Numbered from the stretch's first letter, positions 6,511-14,029 are shown. The stretch: 22,844 nucleotides of DNA from Candidatus Parcubacteria bacterium (GCA_023139655.1 JAGLNE010000082.1:1-22844), one strand, 5' to 3'. The notes: generated by a model from the sequence alone, not told the origin. Translations and numbers: made by a program.

Positions 6511-7890
6511 TTATTTTTTAAACAATTTTTTCTTCCTTAGCAACCGATGGTATTTGATGGCAAAGCGATGCGCTTCGTCACGGACACGCTTGATTATGTG
6601 AAGGGCCGGAGAGGATAGAGATAATTCTAAAGGTTTTTTCTCGCCTGGAAAAAATATCTTATCCGGCGCGGCCGCGCTCCTAAGGCCAGCACCCTTACTT
6701 ACCGCAATAACCGGAATATTTAATCCGGTTTTTTTTATTTCTTTAAGCGCTCCGTTTAATTGACCCTTGCCGCCGTCAATGATAATTAAATCTGGCAACG
6801 GCCATAAAAACGAAATTCCTTGAGAAGCTAAGCTTCCTATAGGAAGCTTAGCTTCTTTTTTGGTATGTTTAAATCGTCGTTCCAATACTTCCCGCGTCAT
6901 CTTAATATCATTTGCTTCTCCTTGGCCAACACGAATCTTAAATTTGCGGTATTCACTTTTATCTGGCTCGCCGTTTTTAAAAACCACCATTGACCCAACT
7001 GCTTCTTGCCCGAAAATATTTGATATATCATAGCCTTCTATCCGCTCCGGCACCTTGGGCAGGCCAAGGACCTTGGCCAGCTCCACCACATCAGCCGCGT
7101 ACTTCTCGGCCACAGACAAAATATTGGTATGTTCCAAGACCTTTTGCATGTTTAATAATTTGTATTTTAGGTGTCGTAATTGTTTTTCTTTATCCTGAAA
7201 CGCAAAATTTTGCGTTTCTGCAACGTCCGAAGACACGATAAATCGTGTCTCTACGGATAATTTTTTAATTTCTTTTTCAATATCACGAATTATCTGTTTC
7301 TTTTTGCCGGACAAAAATTTTATTATCGGCACGATTACTTCTTTTTTGTATTTATCAATCTCAACCATGCCCCCGCAAGGGCCCAGGCAACGGTTGATTT
7401 GATAATAAAAACACGGTTTGATTTTAATCTTTCGCTCGGTACAAAAGGGCCAAATTTTTCTAATTGCCTTTACTGTTTCCCGCACTGCTCCGGCGGCCGT
7501 AAACGGGCCAAAATATTTGCCGGCCTTATCAATCTGTCGCGTAATAAAAACACCGGGGATCTCATCCTCGGTAGATATTTTGATATAACAAAAACGCTTG
7601 TCATCCCGCAGATCAATATTGTAAATCGGCTGGTATTTCTTGATCAAATTTGATTCCAAAAGCAAGGCCTCAATCTCTGTTTCAGTCTCTATCCACTCTA
7701 CGTGGTTTATTTCTTTCATCATCTTCTCCTTAGCTGGGGTGTGGTTAGCACTGGCCCGCCAATACGAATACACCCGCGACCGAAGATCCGCGGCTTTGCC
7801 TATATAAATAATTTTCCCAGCCTTATTTTTAAACTGATAAGACCCGGGGGCTTTAGGGATATTTAATTGTTTTATATCACTTAATTTCAT
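6511..7890 (-). CDS. uvrC: Excinuclease ABC subunit C (UvrC), short form with palindrome-derived inserts
   Basis: Dual-incision nuclease of nucleotide excision repair. Seen: an N-terminal GIY-YIG nuclease domain (APGSYQFKNKAGKIIYIGKA), the Cys-rich CFYYQINRCLGPCGG segment, and the RNase H-like nuclease half with YDISNIFGQEAVGSMVVF and IIIDGGKGQL, then DEAHRFAIKYHR. At 459 aa it is shorter than the usual 550-620 and stops right after the DEAHRFA segment, so the C-terminal helix-hairpin-helix DNA-binding domain is missing. The central UVR motif region is atypical, and perfect palindromes lie in frame at 7231-7250, 7197-7218 and 6823-6856. All catalytic blocks look intact. Start chosen at ATG 7890 with no strong Shine-Dalgarno. 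Confidence 0.95.
   Translation of the reverse strand: MKLSDIKQLNIPKAPGSYQFKNKAGKIIYIGKAADLRSRVYSYWRASANHTPAKEKMMKEINHVEWIETETEIEALLLESNLIKKYQPIYNIDLRDDKRFCYIKISTEDEIPGVFITRQIDKAGKYFGPFTAAGAVRETVKAIRKIWPFCTERKIKIKPCFYYQINRCLGPCGGMVEIDKYKKEVIVPIIKFLSGKKKQIIRDIEKEIKKLSVETRFIVSSDVAETQNFAFQDKEKQLRHLKYKLLNMQKVLEHTNILSVAEKYAADVVELAKVLGLPKVPERIEGYDISNIFGQEAVGSMVVFKNGEPDKSEYRKFKIRVGQGEANDIKMTREVLERRFKHTKKEAKLPIGSLASQGISFLWPLPDLIIIDGGKGQLNGALKEIKKTGLNIPVIAVSKGAGLRSAAAPDKIFFPGEKKPLELSLSSPALHIIKRVRDEAHRFAIKYHRLLRKKKLFKK
6823..6856. repeat. Perfect 34-nt palindrome inside uvrC (copy 1)
   Basis: A self-complementary 34-nt sequence, each half being AGAAGCTAAGCTTCCTA. It is identical base for base to 19897-19930. 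In uvrC it encodes about residues 345-357 (KEAKLPIGSLAS), in the variable segment between the RRFKH block and LPDLIIIDGGKG. This is a mobile or dispersed palindromic element tolerated inside a gene. Confidence 0.85.
7197..7218. repeat. 22-nt palindrome inside uvrC
   Basis: A perfect inverted repeat with half-site GAAACGCAAAA. It is translated as ETQNFAF in the UVR-motif region of UvrC. It lies 12 bp from another palindrome (7231-7250). Confidence 0.7.
7231..7250. repeat. 20-nt palindromic element inside uvrC
   Basis: AGACACGAT and ATCGTGTCT around AA, followed by CTAC. It is translated in frame as part of ETRFIVSSDV. GTAGAGACACGATTTATCG-like sequences of this kind occur as dispersed repeats in other bacteria; that comparison is from memory. 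Confidence 0.6.
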
Positions 7891-7904
7891 ATACTGTCTT
7901 TATA

Positions 7905-7933
7905 TTTTTATCATTATTCGTGGTTTTAATCAA
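7905..7933 (-). promoter_or_regulatory. Likely uvrC promoter
   Basis: Minus strand TTGATT (7933..7928), 17-nt spacer, TAAAAA (7910..7905) with an upstream TGA that could act as an extended -10. The predicted leader is very short. Confidence 0.45.
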
Positions 7934-7960
7934 ACATTATAGATATTCGTAATAAACAAA

Positions 7961-8113
7961 GGTACAAGGATACAAGACGCAAGGATACAAACAAAATACA
8001 AATTAAAAATTAAAAACCAATCCAAAAGATTCAATCAACTACCCATTAATCGGTTATTGTTTCTAATTTGTATCTTTTAGTTTGTTTGCTTCTTGCATCT
8101 TGTGTCTTGTTTC
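7961..8113. repeat. Imperfect long inverted repeat built from ACAAGATAC-like units
   Basis: The left half contains ACAAGGATACAAGACGCAAG and AAACAAAATACAAATT. The right half contains the reverse complement of a very similar series (AATTTGTATC, GTTTGTTTGCTTCTTGC, TTGTGTCTTGTTTC). The whole could fold as a roughly 150-nt imperfect hairpin. No gene is seen between uvrC and the ferredoxin gene. It is likely a decayed repeat element; no target-site duplication was identified. Confidence 0.5.
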
Positions 8114-8179
8114 TAATAAAAAACAAACAGCAACCATTAATATGAAAACTGTTTGAAGAATTAATACAAAACTATTATT

Positions 8180-8359
8180 CTACCCAATCGCAATTGCCTG
8201 AACCGGGCAGCCGTCAGCCGCGTTTTGGGCGCAGGTAATATCATCAAAGGCAAACACCTCCGCCTTACCTTCTTCTTCATTCATCTTAAATGTTTTAGGA
8301 CAAATGGAAACACAGGCACTGCAGCCGATGCATAAATTTTTATCAATAGATACGGACAT
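8180..8359 (-). CDS. Small [4Fe-4S] ferredoxin
   Basis: 59 aa, ATG at 8359 to TAG at 8180. CIGCSACVSICP supplies C10, C13 and C16, and the late CPVQAI motif supplies C51, the pattern of single-cluster [4Fe-4S] ferredoxins of about 60 residues such as the Thermotoga type. C20 and C43 could form a disulfide or a remnant second site. It is a soluble one-electron carrier; the partner enzyme is not evident. It starts 20 bp after the receiver-protein gene and is probably in the same transcript. No strong Shine-Dalgarno is seen. Confidence 0.93.
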   Translation of the reverse strand: MSVSIDKNLCIGCSACVSICPKTFKMNEEEGKAEVFAFDDITCAQNAADGCPVQAIAIG

Positions 8360-8379
8360 AAAATCTTTAATAAAATTAT

Positions 8380-8751
8380 TTATTTATTCAAAAAACTTCT
8401 TACCTCCTTAAGCAGCTGTTCCGGCGTCATATTAGCCTTTATTAAATATTTATCAGCACCGTCATTCATGGCCTTTTTAATCTCGTCAACTTGCCCTAGG
8501 TTAGATAGAACCAATACCGGGATGGCCTTTGTCTTATTATTTTCTTTCAACTCCCTTAATACATGATAACCGTCCTTTACCGGCATAACCAGATCCAAAA
8601 GAATAATATCAGGCTTTGTGGTAAAAGCACTATTAAGGCCTTCTTGCCCGTCCCTGGCAACAAGTACAATGTATCCCTCAAGCTTAAACTTCATTTGATA
8701 CATTTCTGACAAATAGGGATCGTCTTCAATTATTAATACTTTTTTCTTCAT
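8380..8751 (-). CDS. Single-domain response regulator (receiver only)
   Basis: 123 aa, one CheY-like receiver and no output domain. The acidic pair D10/D11, phospho-acceptor D53 (LLDLVMP), S83 (VLSNLG) and K105 (YLIKANM) are all present. It follows the sensor kinase gene by 74 bp, so it is the natural phosphorylation partner. A close paralog lies at 16989-17357 with the same numbering of key residues and the same K-A-x-M-T-P ending. With no DNA-binding domain, output must be by protein interaction. The gap to the kinase gene holds two small hairpins (8765-8799). Confidence 0.93.
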   Translation of the reverse strand: MKKKVLIIEDDPYLSEMYQMKFKLEGYIVLVARDGQEGLNSAFTTKPDIILLDLVMPVKDGYHVLRELKENNKTKAIPVLVLSNLGQVDEIKKAMNDGADKYLIKANMTPEQLLKEVRSFLNK

Positions 8752-8764
8752 TGTTAAAATGTTA

Positions 8765-8799
8765 TCCCGCTACCGCGGGACCCGCACTACAAATGCGGG
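8765..8799. repeat. Pair of GC-rich hairpins between kinase and regulator genes
   Basis: TCCCGC/GCGGGA around TACC (8765-8780) and directly after it CCCGCA/TGCGGG around a 7-nt loop (8781-8799). There is no T-run, so these look like REP-type intergenic repeats or an mRNA-processing/stability element within the operon. Confidence 0.6.
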
Positions 8800-8825
8800 A
8801 CATGCGAATATAAATAAAAATAAAT

Positions 8826-11003
8826 TTAAGCTTTCTTATTTTTCTTATTTATCATATTTATCTTATTTAAAACCGGTAAGGTAAAATAAAATTCACTGCC
8901 CTTGCCCTGGCCTTTGCTTTTGGCCCAGATTTTTCCTTTATGCAAAGTTATCATCTGTTTGGCCACATATAGCCCCAAACCAGTACCCTCGGTATGCACC
9001 AAGTCGGTACCAACACCGCGGGAAAATTTATCAAACAAATCAATGTAATCAGCTTTTGTAAATCCCATGCCGGTATCTTTGACCAAACACTGTAAATAAT
9101 TTCCCTTTTGCTCCACGCTCACCTCCACCTTGCCTTTTTTCGTATATTTAACCGCATTATCAATTAAGTTTAATATTACCTGTCTTATCTTCTCTTTGTC
9201 AATATTTACGCTCGGAATCTTCTTTTTCGGTTTTTTATAAATTAATTTTATACCCTTGCTCTTGGCGCGAATCATTAATTCCTCGCTTACATCCGCGACC
9301 ATTAATTCCAAACGAATTTTTTCTTTATTAATTTTTAATCTACCGGATTCAATCCTGGATATATTAAGCAAATTTTCCACCAAATGTATTAGTCTTTCAT
9401 TTGATTGAAAAACTTTGTCCAGCGACTCGCGATGCAAGGCAGAAAGCTTGCCATAACTGCCTTCCAACATCATGGAAATATAGCCCTTAATAACGGTTAA
9501 GGGGGTGCGCAATTGATGGGACGCAATTGACACAAATTCACTCTTAGCCTGGTCAAGCTGGCGCAGTTTGGAATTAGCGCGAACTAGGCCTTCGGTTGCC
9601 ACGTCCACTTCGTGCTCCAGCTTTTTACTAAAATTCTTGATCTCTGTGTAGCTCAAGGCATTATTAACCGCGATTGCCGACTGGGTGCCGATGATCTCCA
9701 ACATTGCGATATCCTGGTCATTATAATTATCTTTTGTCTCCTTCTCCCCCAAGGCGATCATGCCAATAGTTTCGCTTTTTAACCGCAAAGGAATTAGCAC
9801 CTTAACATTATTGGCCACCAACATATCCACGGTCTTACGGTACTTTATATAAACAGTCCGCTTGATCTCGTCAACCTCAACCGGATCATTGGTTTTTAAA
9901 TAATTAGTATAAAACCCTTTATCCTCAATAAAGCTTTTTATTTTATCCCGTTCATTACCTTTGTAATATTTTAATTCATAAAGTTGTTCGTTCTGGTCAA
10001 AAATAAATATACCCATCGCTTTAACATGTAAGGCGCTTATTATCTCCTGGCTTATGTATTTATAAATATCCCCTACCAACAAGGTTGAACTTAATTTGTC
10101 AGACAAAGAAGCAATCACCTCACGCGCGTCGTAGAGGGAAGTAAAAAAGTATTTGTTGGCAATGCGGTAAAAATATTTATTAATGTAAGGATAAGCGAGG
10201 ATACCAAAAATCAAAAATACATAATCTGTCCATCCTACTCGCACCGCGGTTAGTTTAAAAAATAAATATTTAATTAATAATATGGATGAAATTATTGTGA
10301 GTAGCGAAGCAAGAAGAACAGACCCCTGCCGCACAACAAAGCGAATATCCATCAAACGATGGCGGACTATGGCATACGTCATTATAATTACTGCTACAAT
10401 ACCGCACAAATAAACAAAGGGAGGAAGGCCTATACCATAAGCCGGTAAAAACCCAAGCCCACCAATGCTTAATACCGCAAGAGCAATTAAAACATACTTA
10501 AGCTGAGCCTTTTCCGAGCCAATTGCCTTTCGGTGCGCGATAACTAACCTTCTTAAAGCAAAAATTATAAAAACTATAAAATAAACTATAAAAATATGAT
10601 GAAAAATTCCCGCCTTTGTATGGCAGCCCCAAGAGTACTGAATTAAACCAAATATAAATTTGTCTGAGAAACTAAGCAAGAAAAAAACAGCTGAAACAAA
10701 ATAACTAATAAATGCCAATTTCTTATGTTTTACTTCTTTCGCAAAAAGAGCATTTAGATGAAGCAGGCTGGGGGGAATAAAAATTACACCAAAATAAGTG
10801 ACTCGATCGAATAAAATTGCAACCTCTATACTATAACAACATTTTAAAAGCGCGGCCGAACCGGCCATCCAGATAGAAATAAACGAAGAAAATATAAAAA
10901 ATACGTAATTTAGATCCTTTTTAGGATTTTTTAATAAAACTATAATACCTAACAGCAGGGTAAGCAAAGAGCTTAACGATGTAATTATAAAATAAAAATT
11001 CAT
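8826..11003 (-). CDS. Membrane sensor histidine kinase with 7TM-type N-terminus and GAF domain
   Basis: 725 aa. Residues 1 to about 220 contain seven or more hydrophobic helices ending in AIVRHRLMDIRF, typical of the histidine-kinase 7TM N-terminal region. One or two more helices follow at about 230-275. Residues about 300-460 look like a GAF domain. Next come the HisKA dimerisation helix with H-box SHQLRTPL (phospho-His H496) and the ATPase domain with N-box NLIDNAVKYT, DTGMGF and GTGLGLYVAKQ. It is a complete kinase; the signal is unknown. Its start overlaps the upstream acyl-reductase-like gene by 4 bp (ATGA), implying translational coupling, and the receiver protein is downstream. Confidence 0.95.
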   Translation of the reverse strand: MNFYFIITSLSSLLTLLLGIIVLLKNPKKDLNYVFFIFSSFISIWMAGSAALLKCCYSIEVAILFDRVTYFGVIFIPPSLLHLNALFAKEVKHKKLAFISYFVSAVFFLLSFSDKFIFGLIQYSWGCHTKAGIFHHIFIVYFIVFIIFALRRLVIAHRKAIGSEKAQLKYVLIALAVLSIGGLGFLPAYGIGLPPFVYLCGIVAVIIMTYAIVRHRLMDIRFVVRQGSVLLASLLTIISSILLIKYLFFKLTAVRVGWTDYVFLIFGILAYPYINKYFYRIANKYFFTSLYDAREVIASLSDKLSSTLLVGDIYKYISQEIISALHVKAMGIFIFDQNEQLYELKYYKGNERDKIKSFIEDKGFYTNYLKTNDPVEVDEIKRTVYIKYRKTVDMLVANNVKVLIPLRLKSETIGMIALGEKETKDNYNDQDIAMLEIIGTQSAIAVNNALSYTEIKNFSKKLEHEVDVATEGLVRANSKLRQLDQAKSEFVSIASHQLRTPLTVIKGYISMMLEGSYGKLSALHRESLDKVFQSNERLIHLVENLLNISRIESGRLKINKEKIRLELMVADVSEELMIRAKSKGIKLIYKKPKKKIPSVNIDKEKIRQVILNLIDNAVKYTKKGKVEVSVEQKGNYLQCLVKDTGMGFTKADYIDLFDKFSRGVGTDLVHTEGTGLGLYVAKQMITLHKGKIWAKSKGQGKGSEFYFTLPVLNKINMINKKNKKA

Positions 11004-11989
11004 AATTTTATTGATTTAAAACTATGTTTCTTCGCTAAGGCGCCAATATATTTTACTTGATCTACTTCGGTTTTCCCTACGACAAAATCATGTTTACACC
11101 CTTCAATCGCCAACAATATTACCTCTCCCAGACAAGAAAATATAATTCGCGGTGGTAATCCAAAAGGAAAATTACTCTTGATATTTGGCACTTCAACTAA
11201 TCCGCCGTCATAAACTTCTAAATCCTTACGAAGAGCCAAAGTTGCTTTATCGACATTTTGAGGTTGTGTTATATCATAAACTATTGCTCCTTTTTTTAAG
11301 TGCCTGGAGTGTATCAAGGCTTCGCTAGAGGAGGTGGCTACGATAACTAAATCGGTTTTTACTACTTTCTCAAGATCACTTATAAACCCACAAACTTTAA
11401 TATTTTTGTTTACCTGCTTAACTGCTTTTAACAGATTGTCTAAATTTTCTTTTGTCCGGGCAAAAATATACAATTCTTTTTGAGGAAACTGTTCTGCAAT
11501 TAACAAAGTAACTACTCGGCCAATAGACCCGGTTGCACCGATTACAGAAATCTTACTAATATTTTCATGCTTTTCTATAAATTCTTCTACATGATCAATA
11601 GTAACTGCGGCGGTTAAAGCATTACCGGTAGTAATTGCCGGTTTTACTCTATCCTTAATACTTAGACCGCCGTTTGTCACAGGCGCGGTAAGCGCTCCCA
11701 GGCTAACAATTTCCGCCCCAAGTGAACCGGCTTTTTTAATTGCACTAATAATTTTTCGACACGCCTTTTTTCTATGCCTAAGAATCTGCCTTGCCGTCAT
11801 TGGAATACCTATTACATATCCCTTAACAGTTATATTTGACTTTGACTTATAATTAATTTTATTTACCAATATTGGCGGCCAAAAAAAACAAAACCAATTA
11901 ATCATAAACACAGGCAAAAATCTGGTTATTTTAAACTTATATTGAATGTCTTTATAATTTCTAGAGTGTATTAAAAACGCAAAACGCAT
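11000..11989 (-). CDS. Long-chain fatty acyl-ACP/CoA reductase-like protein (cyanobacterial AAR family)
   Basis: 329 aa from ATG 11989. Resemblance to cyanobacterial aldehyde-forming acyl-ACP reductase runs the full length, judged from memory of that family: FAFLIHSRNYKDI at the N-terminus, GYVIGIPMTARQIL, ITTGNALTAA, Rossmann motif VIGATGSIG at 149-157, and the block around FSCLGEVILLAIEG whose Cys286 matches the AAR catalytic Cys. It would make a fatty aldehyde from acyl-ACP or acyl-CoA with NADPH. A longer frame from a TTG at 12046 is possible, but the extended -10 TGGTATAAT (12035..12027) lies inside that extension, so I prefer M20. It overlaps the sensor kinase start by 4 bp and follows an acyltransferase gene. 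Substrate and direction are inferred. Confidence 0.8.
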   Translation of the reverse strand: MRFAFLIHSRNYKDIQYKFKITRFLPVFMINWFCFFWPPILVNKINYKSKSNITVKGYVIGIPMTARQILRHRKKACRKIISAIKKAGSLGAEIVSLGALTAPVTNGGLSIKDRVKPAITTGNALTAAVTIDHVEEFIEKHENISKISVIGATGSIGRVVTLLIAEQFPQKELYIFARTKENLDNLLKAVKQVNKNIKVCGFISDLEKVVKTDLVIVATSSSEALIHSRHLKKGAIVYDITQPQNVDKATLALRKDLEVYDGGLVEVPNIKSNFPFGLPPRIIFSCLGEVILLAIEGCKHDFVVGKTEVDQVKYIGALAKKHSFKSIKL

Positions 11990-12026
11990 AAATAAAAAAT
12001 AAAAAACTATATAATTTATATAGTTT

Positions 12027-12035
12027 ATTATACCA
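12027..12035 (-). promoter_or_regulatory. Extended -10 promoter of the acyl-reductase/kinase operon
   Basis: Minus strand TGGTATAAT is a perfect extended -10 with only a weak -35. The predicted start near 12020 gives a leader of about 30 nt to ATG 11989 and decides between the two possible starts. Confidence 0.55.
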
Positions 12036-12060
12036 TAAATCTGCAATTTAAGTAGAAATA

Positions 12061-12678
12061 CTAAGATTTTTTGTCTTTTTTTAGTTCACTTACCTTTTTC
12101 ATTATCCTGGCAGCCACTTCTCTATTATCAGTTGCCCCTCCTTTTACTTCATTAATTACAAAGGGTTTACCAAACGTAATAACAACATGTCGAATATCCT
12201 TTCTATTAACATAAACCGGTACTAAGCGCGGATTAATTTTTTTAGCCAGCCAGGCCACACCGGGACGGGCATCACTGGGGACAAAATCTTTCTGAATCTT
12301 AGAGGTTGGGAACATTAAAACATTCTGATTATCACGCAGTAACTTGGTAGTACGGCCCAGGCTTTTCTCAAAATTACCCTGATCTTTATAAACCGGATAC
12401 GCGCCAGAAAGCCAAATAAAGAATCCATACCACTTACATTTTATATATTTGTAGTAGGTTAAATACCGAAAACACTTGATACGGCGGTAATGCGACCGGG
12501 GCAGGGCGGCGCCAACAAAAAAGGGATCAAACTTTCCCGGATGGTTAGCAACGAATAATACTCCTCCGGATTTTAAAGATTTTAAATTTTCCTTTCCTTT
12601 AACACGCAAATTCAAAAATACCTTACCAATGAAATTGGAGATCAGCCAGGTAAAAAACTGAAAAAAGGCAAATATCAT
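12061..12678 (-). CDS. PlsC-like lysophospholipid acyltransferase
   Basis: 205 aa. Membrane-associated acyltransferase of the 1-acylglycerol-3-phosphate type. An N-terminal hydrophobic segment is followed by ANHPGKFDP, which gives the HxxxxD catalytic motif (H46, D51), then GAYPVYKD (motif II) and LVPVYV (motif IV). Motif III is unusual: where most members have FPEGTRS, this protein has FPTSKIQKD, so the motif Glu is missing. RPGVAWLA downstream is normal. It may use a different acceptor or be altered in phosphate recognition. It lies 70 bp upstream of the acyl-reductase-like gene in the same direction and has its own promoter at 12713-12741. Confidence 0.85.
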   Translation of the reverse strand: MIFAFFQFFTWLISNFIGKVFLNLRVKGKENLKSLKSGGVLFVANHPGKFDPFFVGAALPRSHYRRIKCFRYLTYYKYIKCKWYGFFIWLSGAYPVYKDQGNFEKSLGRTTKLLRDNQNVLMFPTSKIQKDFVPSDARPGVAWLAKKINPRLVPVYVNRKDIRHVVITFGKPFVINEVKGGATDNREVAARIMKKVSELKKDKKS

Positions 12679-12712
12679 TTTATTAATTTTTATATTTATA
12701 TTCTAATTATTA

Positions 12713-12741
12713 ATATTAGCATAAATTTAGCTTTTTATCAA
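12713..12741 (-). promoter_or_regulatory. Promoter of the plsC-like gene
   Basis: Minus strand TTGATA (12741..12736), 17-nt spacer, TAATAT (12718..12713) preceded by TGC, giving an extended -10. Confidence 0.6.
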
Positions 12742-12779
12742 TAAAAAATGAGGAGAAAATTTAAAATTTCTTAAATTTT

Positions 12780-12810
12780 AATTACAGAGTTAACTCTGTA
12801 ATTATTTTTT
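12780..12810 (+). terminator. Palindrome with plus-strand T-run
   Basis: A perfect 24-nt palindrome with half-site AATTACAGAGTT (12780-12803), followed on the plus strand by ATTTTTT. It has terminator form in the plus direction although no plus gene is seen upstream. It may block antisense transcription into the plsC-like gene's promoter region. Confidence 0.5.
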
Positions 12811-12814
12811 TAAA

Positions 12815-12837
12815 CAAAAAACTGGCGCTAAGCCAGT
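12815..12837 (-). terminator. Terminator of the TudS-like gene
   Basis: On the minus strand ACTGGC pairs with GCCAGT and is followed by a T5-T6 run, about 70 nt after the stop codon at 12905. Confidence 0.65.
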
Positions 12838-12904
12838 ATTTTTATTCTCACCCAACTCCGAGTGCGCAAAGTTGCAGTGAAACAAAAAAAATCAAAAAAT
12901 ATTT

Positions 12905-13393
12905 TTATTTAAGCATCTTCTTGGCTTGTATATCCCAATCATAAATATCAACGCTTAACCCAGCACTATCCATTACTTTCTTTAATTCTTCAAAAAATAT
13001 ACCCGGCTCTTTAACGGAAGCGGATTCCCCATTTTCGTCCCTAATATGTGTTTTAATAGCGCCGCAAGTTGGCGAACCCTCAACACCAAAAATTCCGCAA
13101 ACTTTATAATTATTTTTTTGGTATAATTTAATTTGTTCAATTACTCTACCAATAACTTCTCGTGATGCCTCTCTAGATGTTTTATTATCATAAAATTCCT
13201 TAGTCTCCGGGTCTCTTATTAGCGGCTCAAACTTCAATTGCGGACAATCAATTGGTACGATACCATAATCATTTTTAATACAATATTTTAAGAATTCTTT
13301 AACTGGCCCCGGACATTTAGCCACGGTTTGAGCGCGAGCGTTTTGATTAAGAAGACAATGAACTGCAAAAATTATTTTCTTTGATCTTTTCAT
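12905..13393 (-). CDS. TudS-like (DUF523-related) Fe-S desulfurase family protein
   Basis: 162 aa. Three conserved Cys in typical contexts: HC13LLNQNAR, IDC50PQLKFEP and GSPTC110G. This is the pattern of the TudS/DUF523 and CD3072-type putative desulfidases, in which three Cys bind a [4Fe-4S] cluster that takes sulfur from a thio-substrate such as 2-thiouracil. The full short protein matches the family length. The neighbouring Nudix hydrolase gene ends 57 bp upstream and could be cotranscribed, which would fit handling of modified nucleotides, but this is inference. A terminator follows at 12815-12837. Confidence 0.8.
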   Translation of the reverse strand: MKRSKKIIFAVHCLLNQNARAQTVAKCPGPVKEFLKYCIKNDYGIVPIDCPQLKFEPLIRDPETKEFYDNKTSREASREVIGRVIEQIKLYQKNNYKVCGIFGVEGSPTCGAIKTHIRDENGESASVKEPGIFFEELKKVMDSAGLSVDIYDWDIQAKKMLK

Positions 13394-13450
13394 TTTATTT
13401 GAATATTAAAATAATGATAGTACTAAATATAAAATCATAAAAATTTAAAT

Positions 13451-13951
13451 CTATTTCCCTATTAGCTTCTTAGCCTTTTCTATTATTGCAACACTATCCA
13501 CTGAATTAATAAATTTAGTTTGCTTAATATTATCCAAATCAATCCACTCCGGTAAATCCGCGTAACCCTTTTCTTCTTCATCAAAATTATCCTTGGATAT
13601 TTCGCCGCCGACTTTCTTAACTAAATAATAAATCAAGGGACAATTCCAATACTCACCTTTATATCTTTTTGAGTGGCTGGGGTGGAAGAATGATGTTTCG
13701 CAATGCACAAGCTGTAAAAGCTTGATATTAATCCCTGTTTCTTCAAAAAATTCCCTTTTTAAGGCCTCTTCAATTGTCTCATGAATATTTATCCCTCCCC
13801 CGGGGAAATCATATCCATCCCATTGTTTTGATAAAAGAATTTTATTGTCTTCAATCAAAAACCCATACACTGATGGACGAAAGATCAATTTATTTGAATC
13901 AATCTCAAATTTATTATTATCCGAGTCACGACAAATTATTTTTTTGTTCAT
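13451..13951 (-). CDS. Nudix hydrolase
   Basis: 166 aa. A complete Nudix box is at residues 52-74, matching Gx5Ex7REUxEExGU (E58, R66, E67, E70, E71, G73). This is the Mg-dependent pyrophosphohydrolase motif. Flanking residues show the usual fold start (VYGFLIEDNKILLSKQ). The substrate cannot be told from sequence; dNTP sanitation or nucleoside-diphosphate derivatives are typical. It sits upstream of the TudS-like gene, and a promoter is at 13990-14018. The start ATG 13951 has little Shine-Dalgarno support. Confidence 0.93.
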   Translation of the reverse strand: MNKKIICRDSDNNKFEIDSNKLIFRPSVYGFLIEDNKILLSKQWDGYDFPGGGINIHETIEEALKREFFEETGINIKLLQLVHCETSFFHPSHSKRYKGEYWNCPLIYYLVKKVGGEISKDNFDEEEKGYADLPEWIDLDNIKQTKFINSVDSVAIIEKAKKLIGK

Positions 13952-13989
13952 TTAATAACTTTTATTATTTTAGTACATTCTAGGTATTA

Positions 13990-14018
13990 ATATTATCATA
14001 AATATCGCTTATAAACAA
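13990..14018 (-). promoter_or_regulatory. Promoter of the Nudix gene
   Basis: Minus strand TTGTTT (14018..14013), 17-nt spacer, TAATAT (13995..13990) preceded by TGA, giving an extended -10. Confidence 0.5.
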
Positions 14019-14029
14019 TTAAAGGAAAA

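Noticed and set aside
7961..8113. CRISPR array
   Set aside because: Units are short, imperfect and without regular spacers, and no cas gene is present in the window.
11990..12046. N-terminal extension of the acyl-reductase-like gene from TTG 12046
   Set aside because: The extension contains the extended -10 promoter TGGTATAAT and is hydrophobic low-complexity sequence; homology starts at M20.
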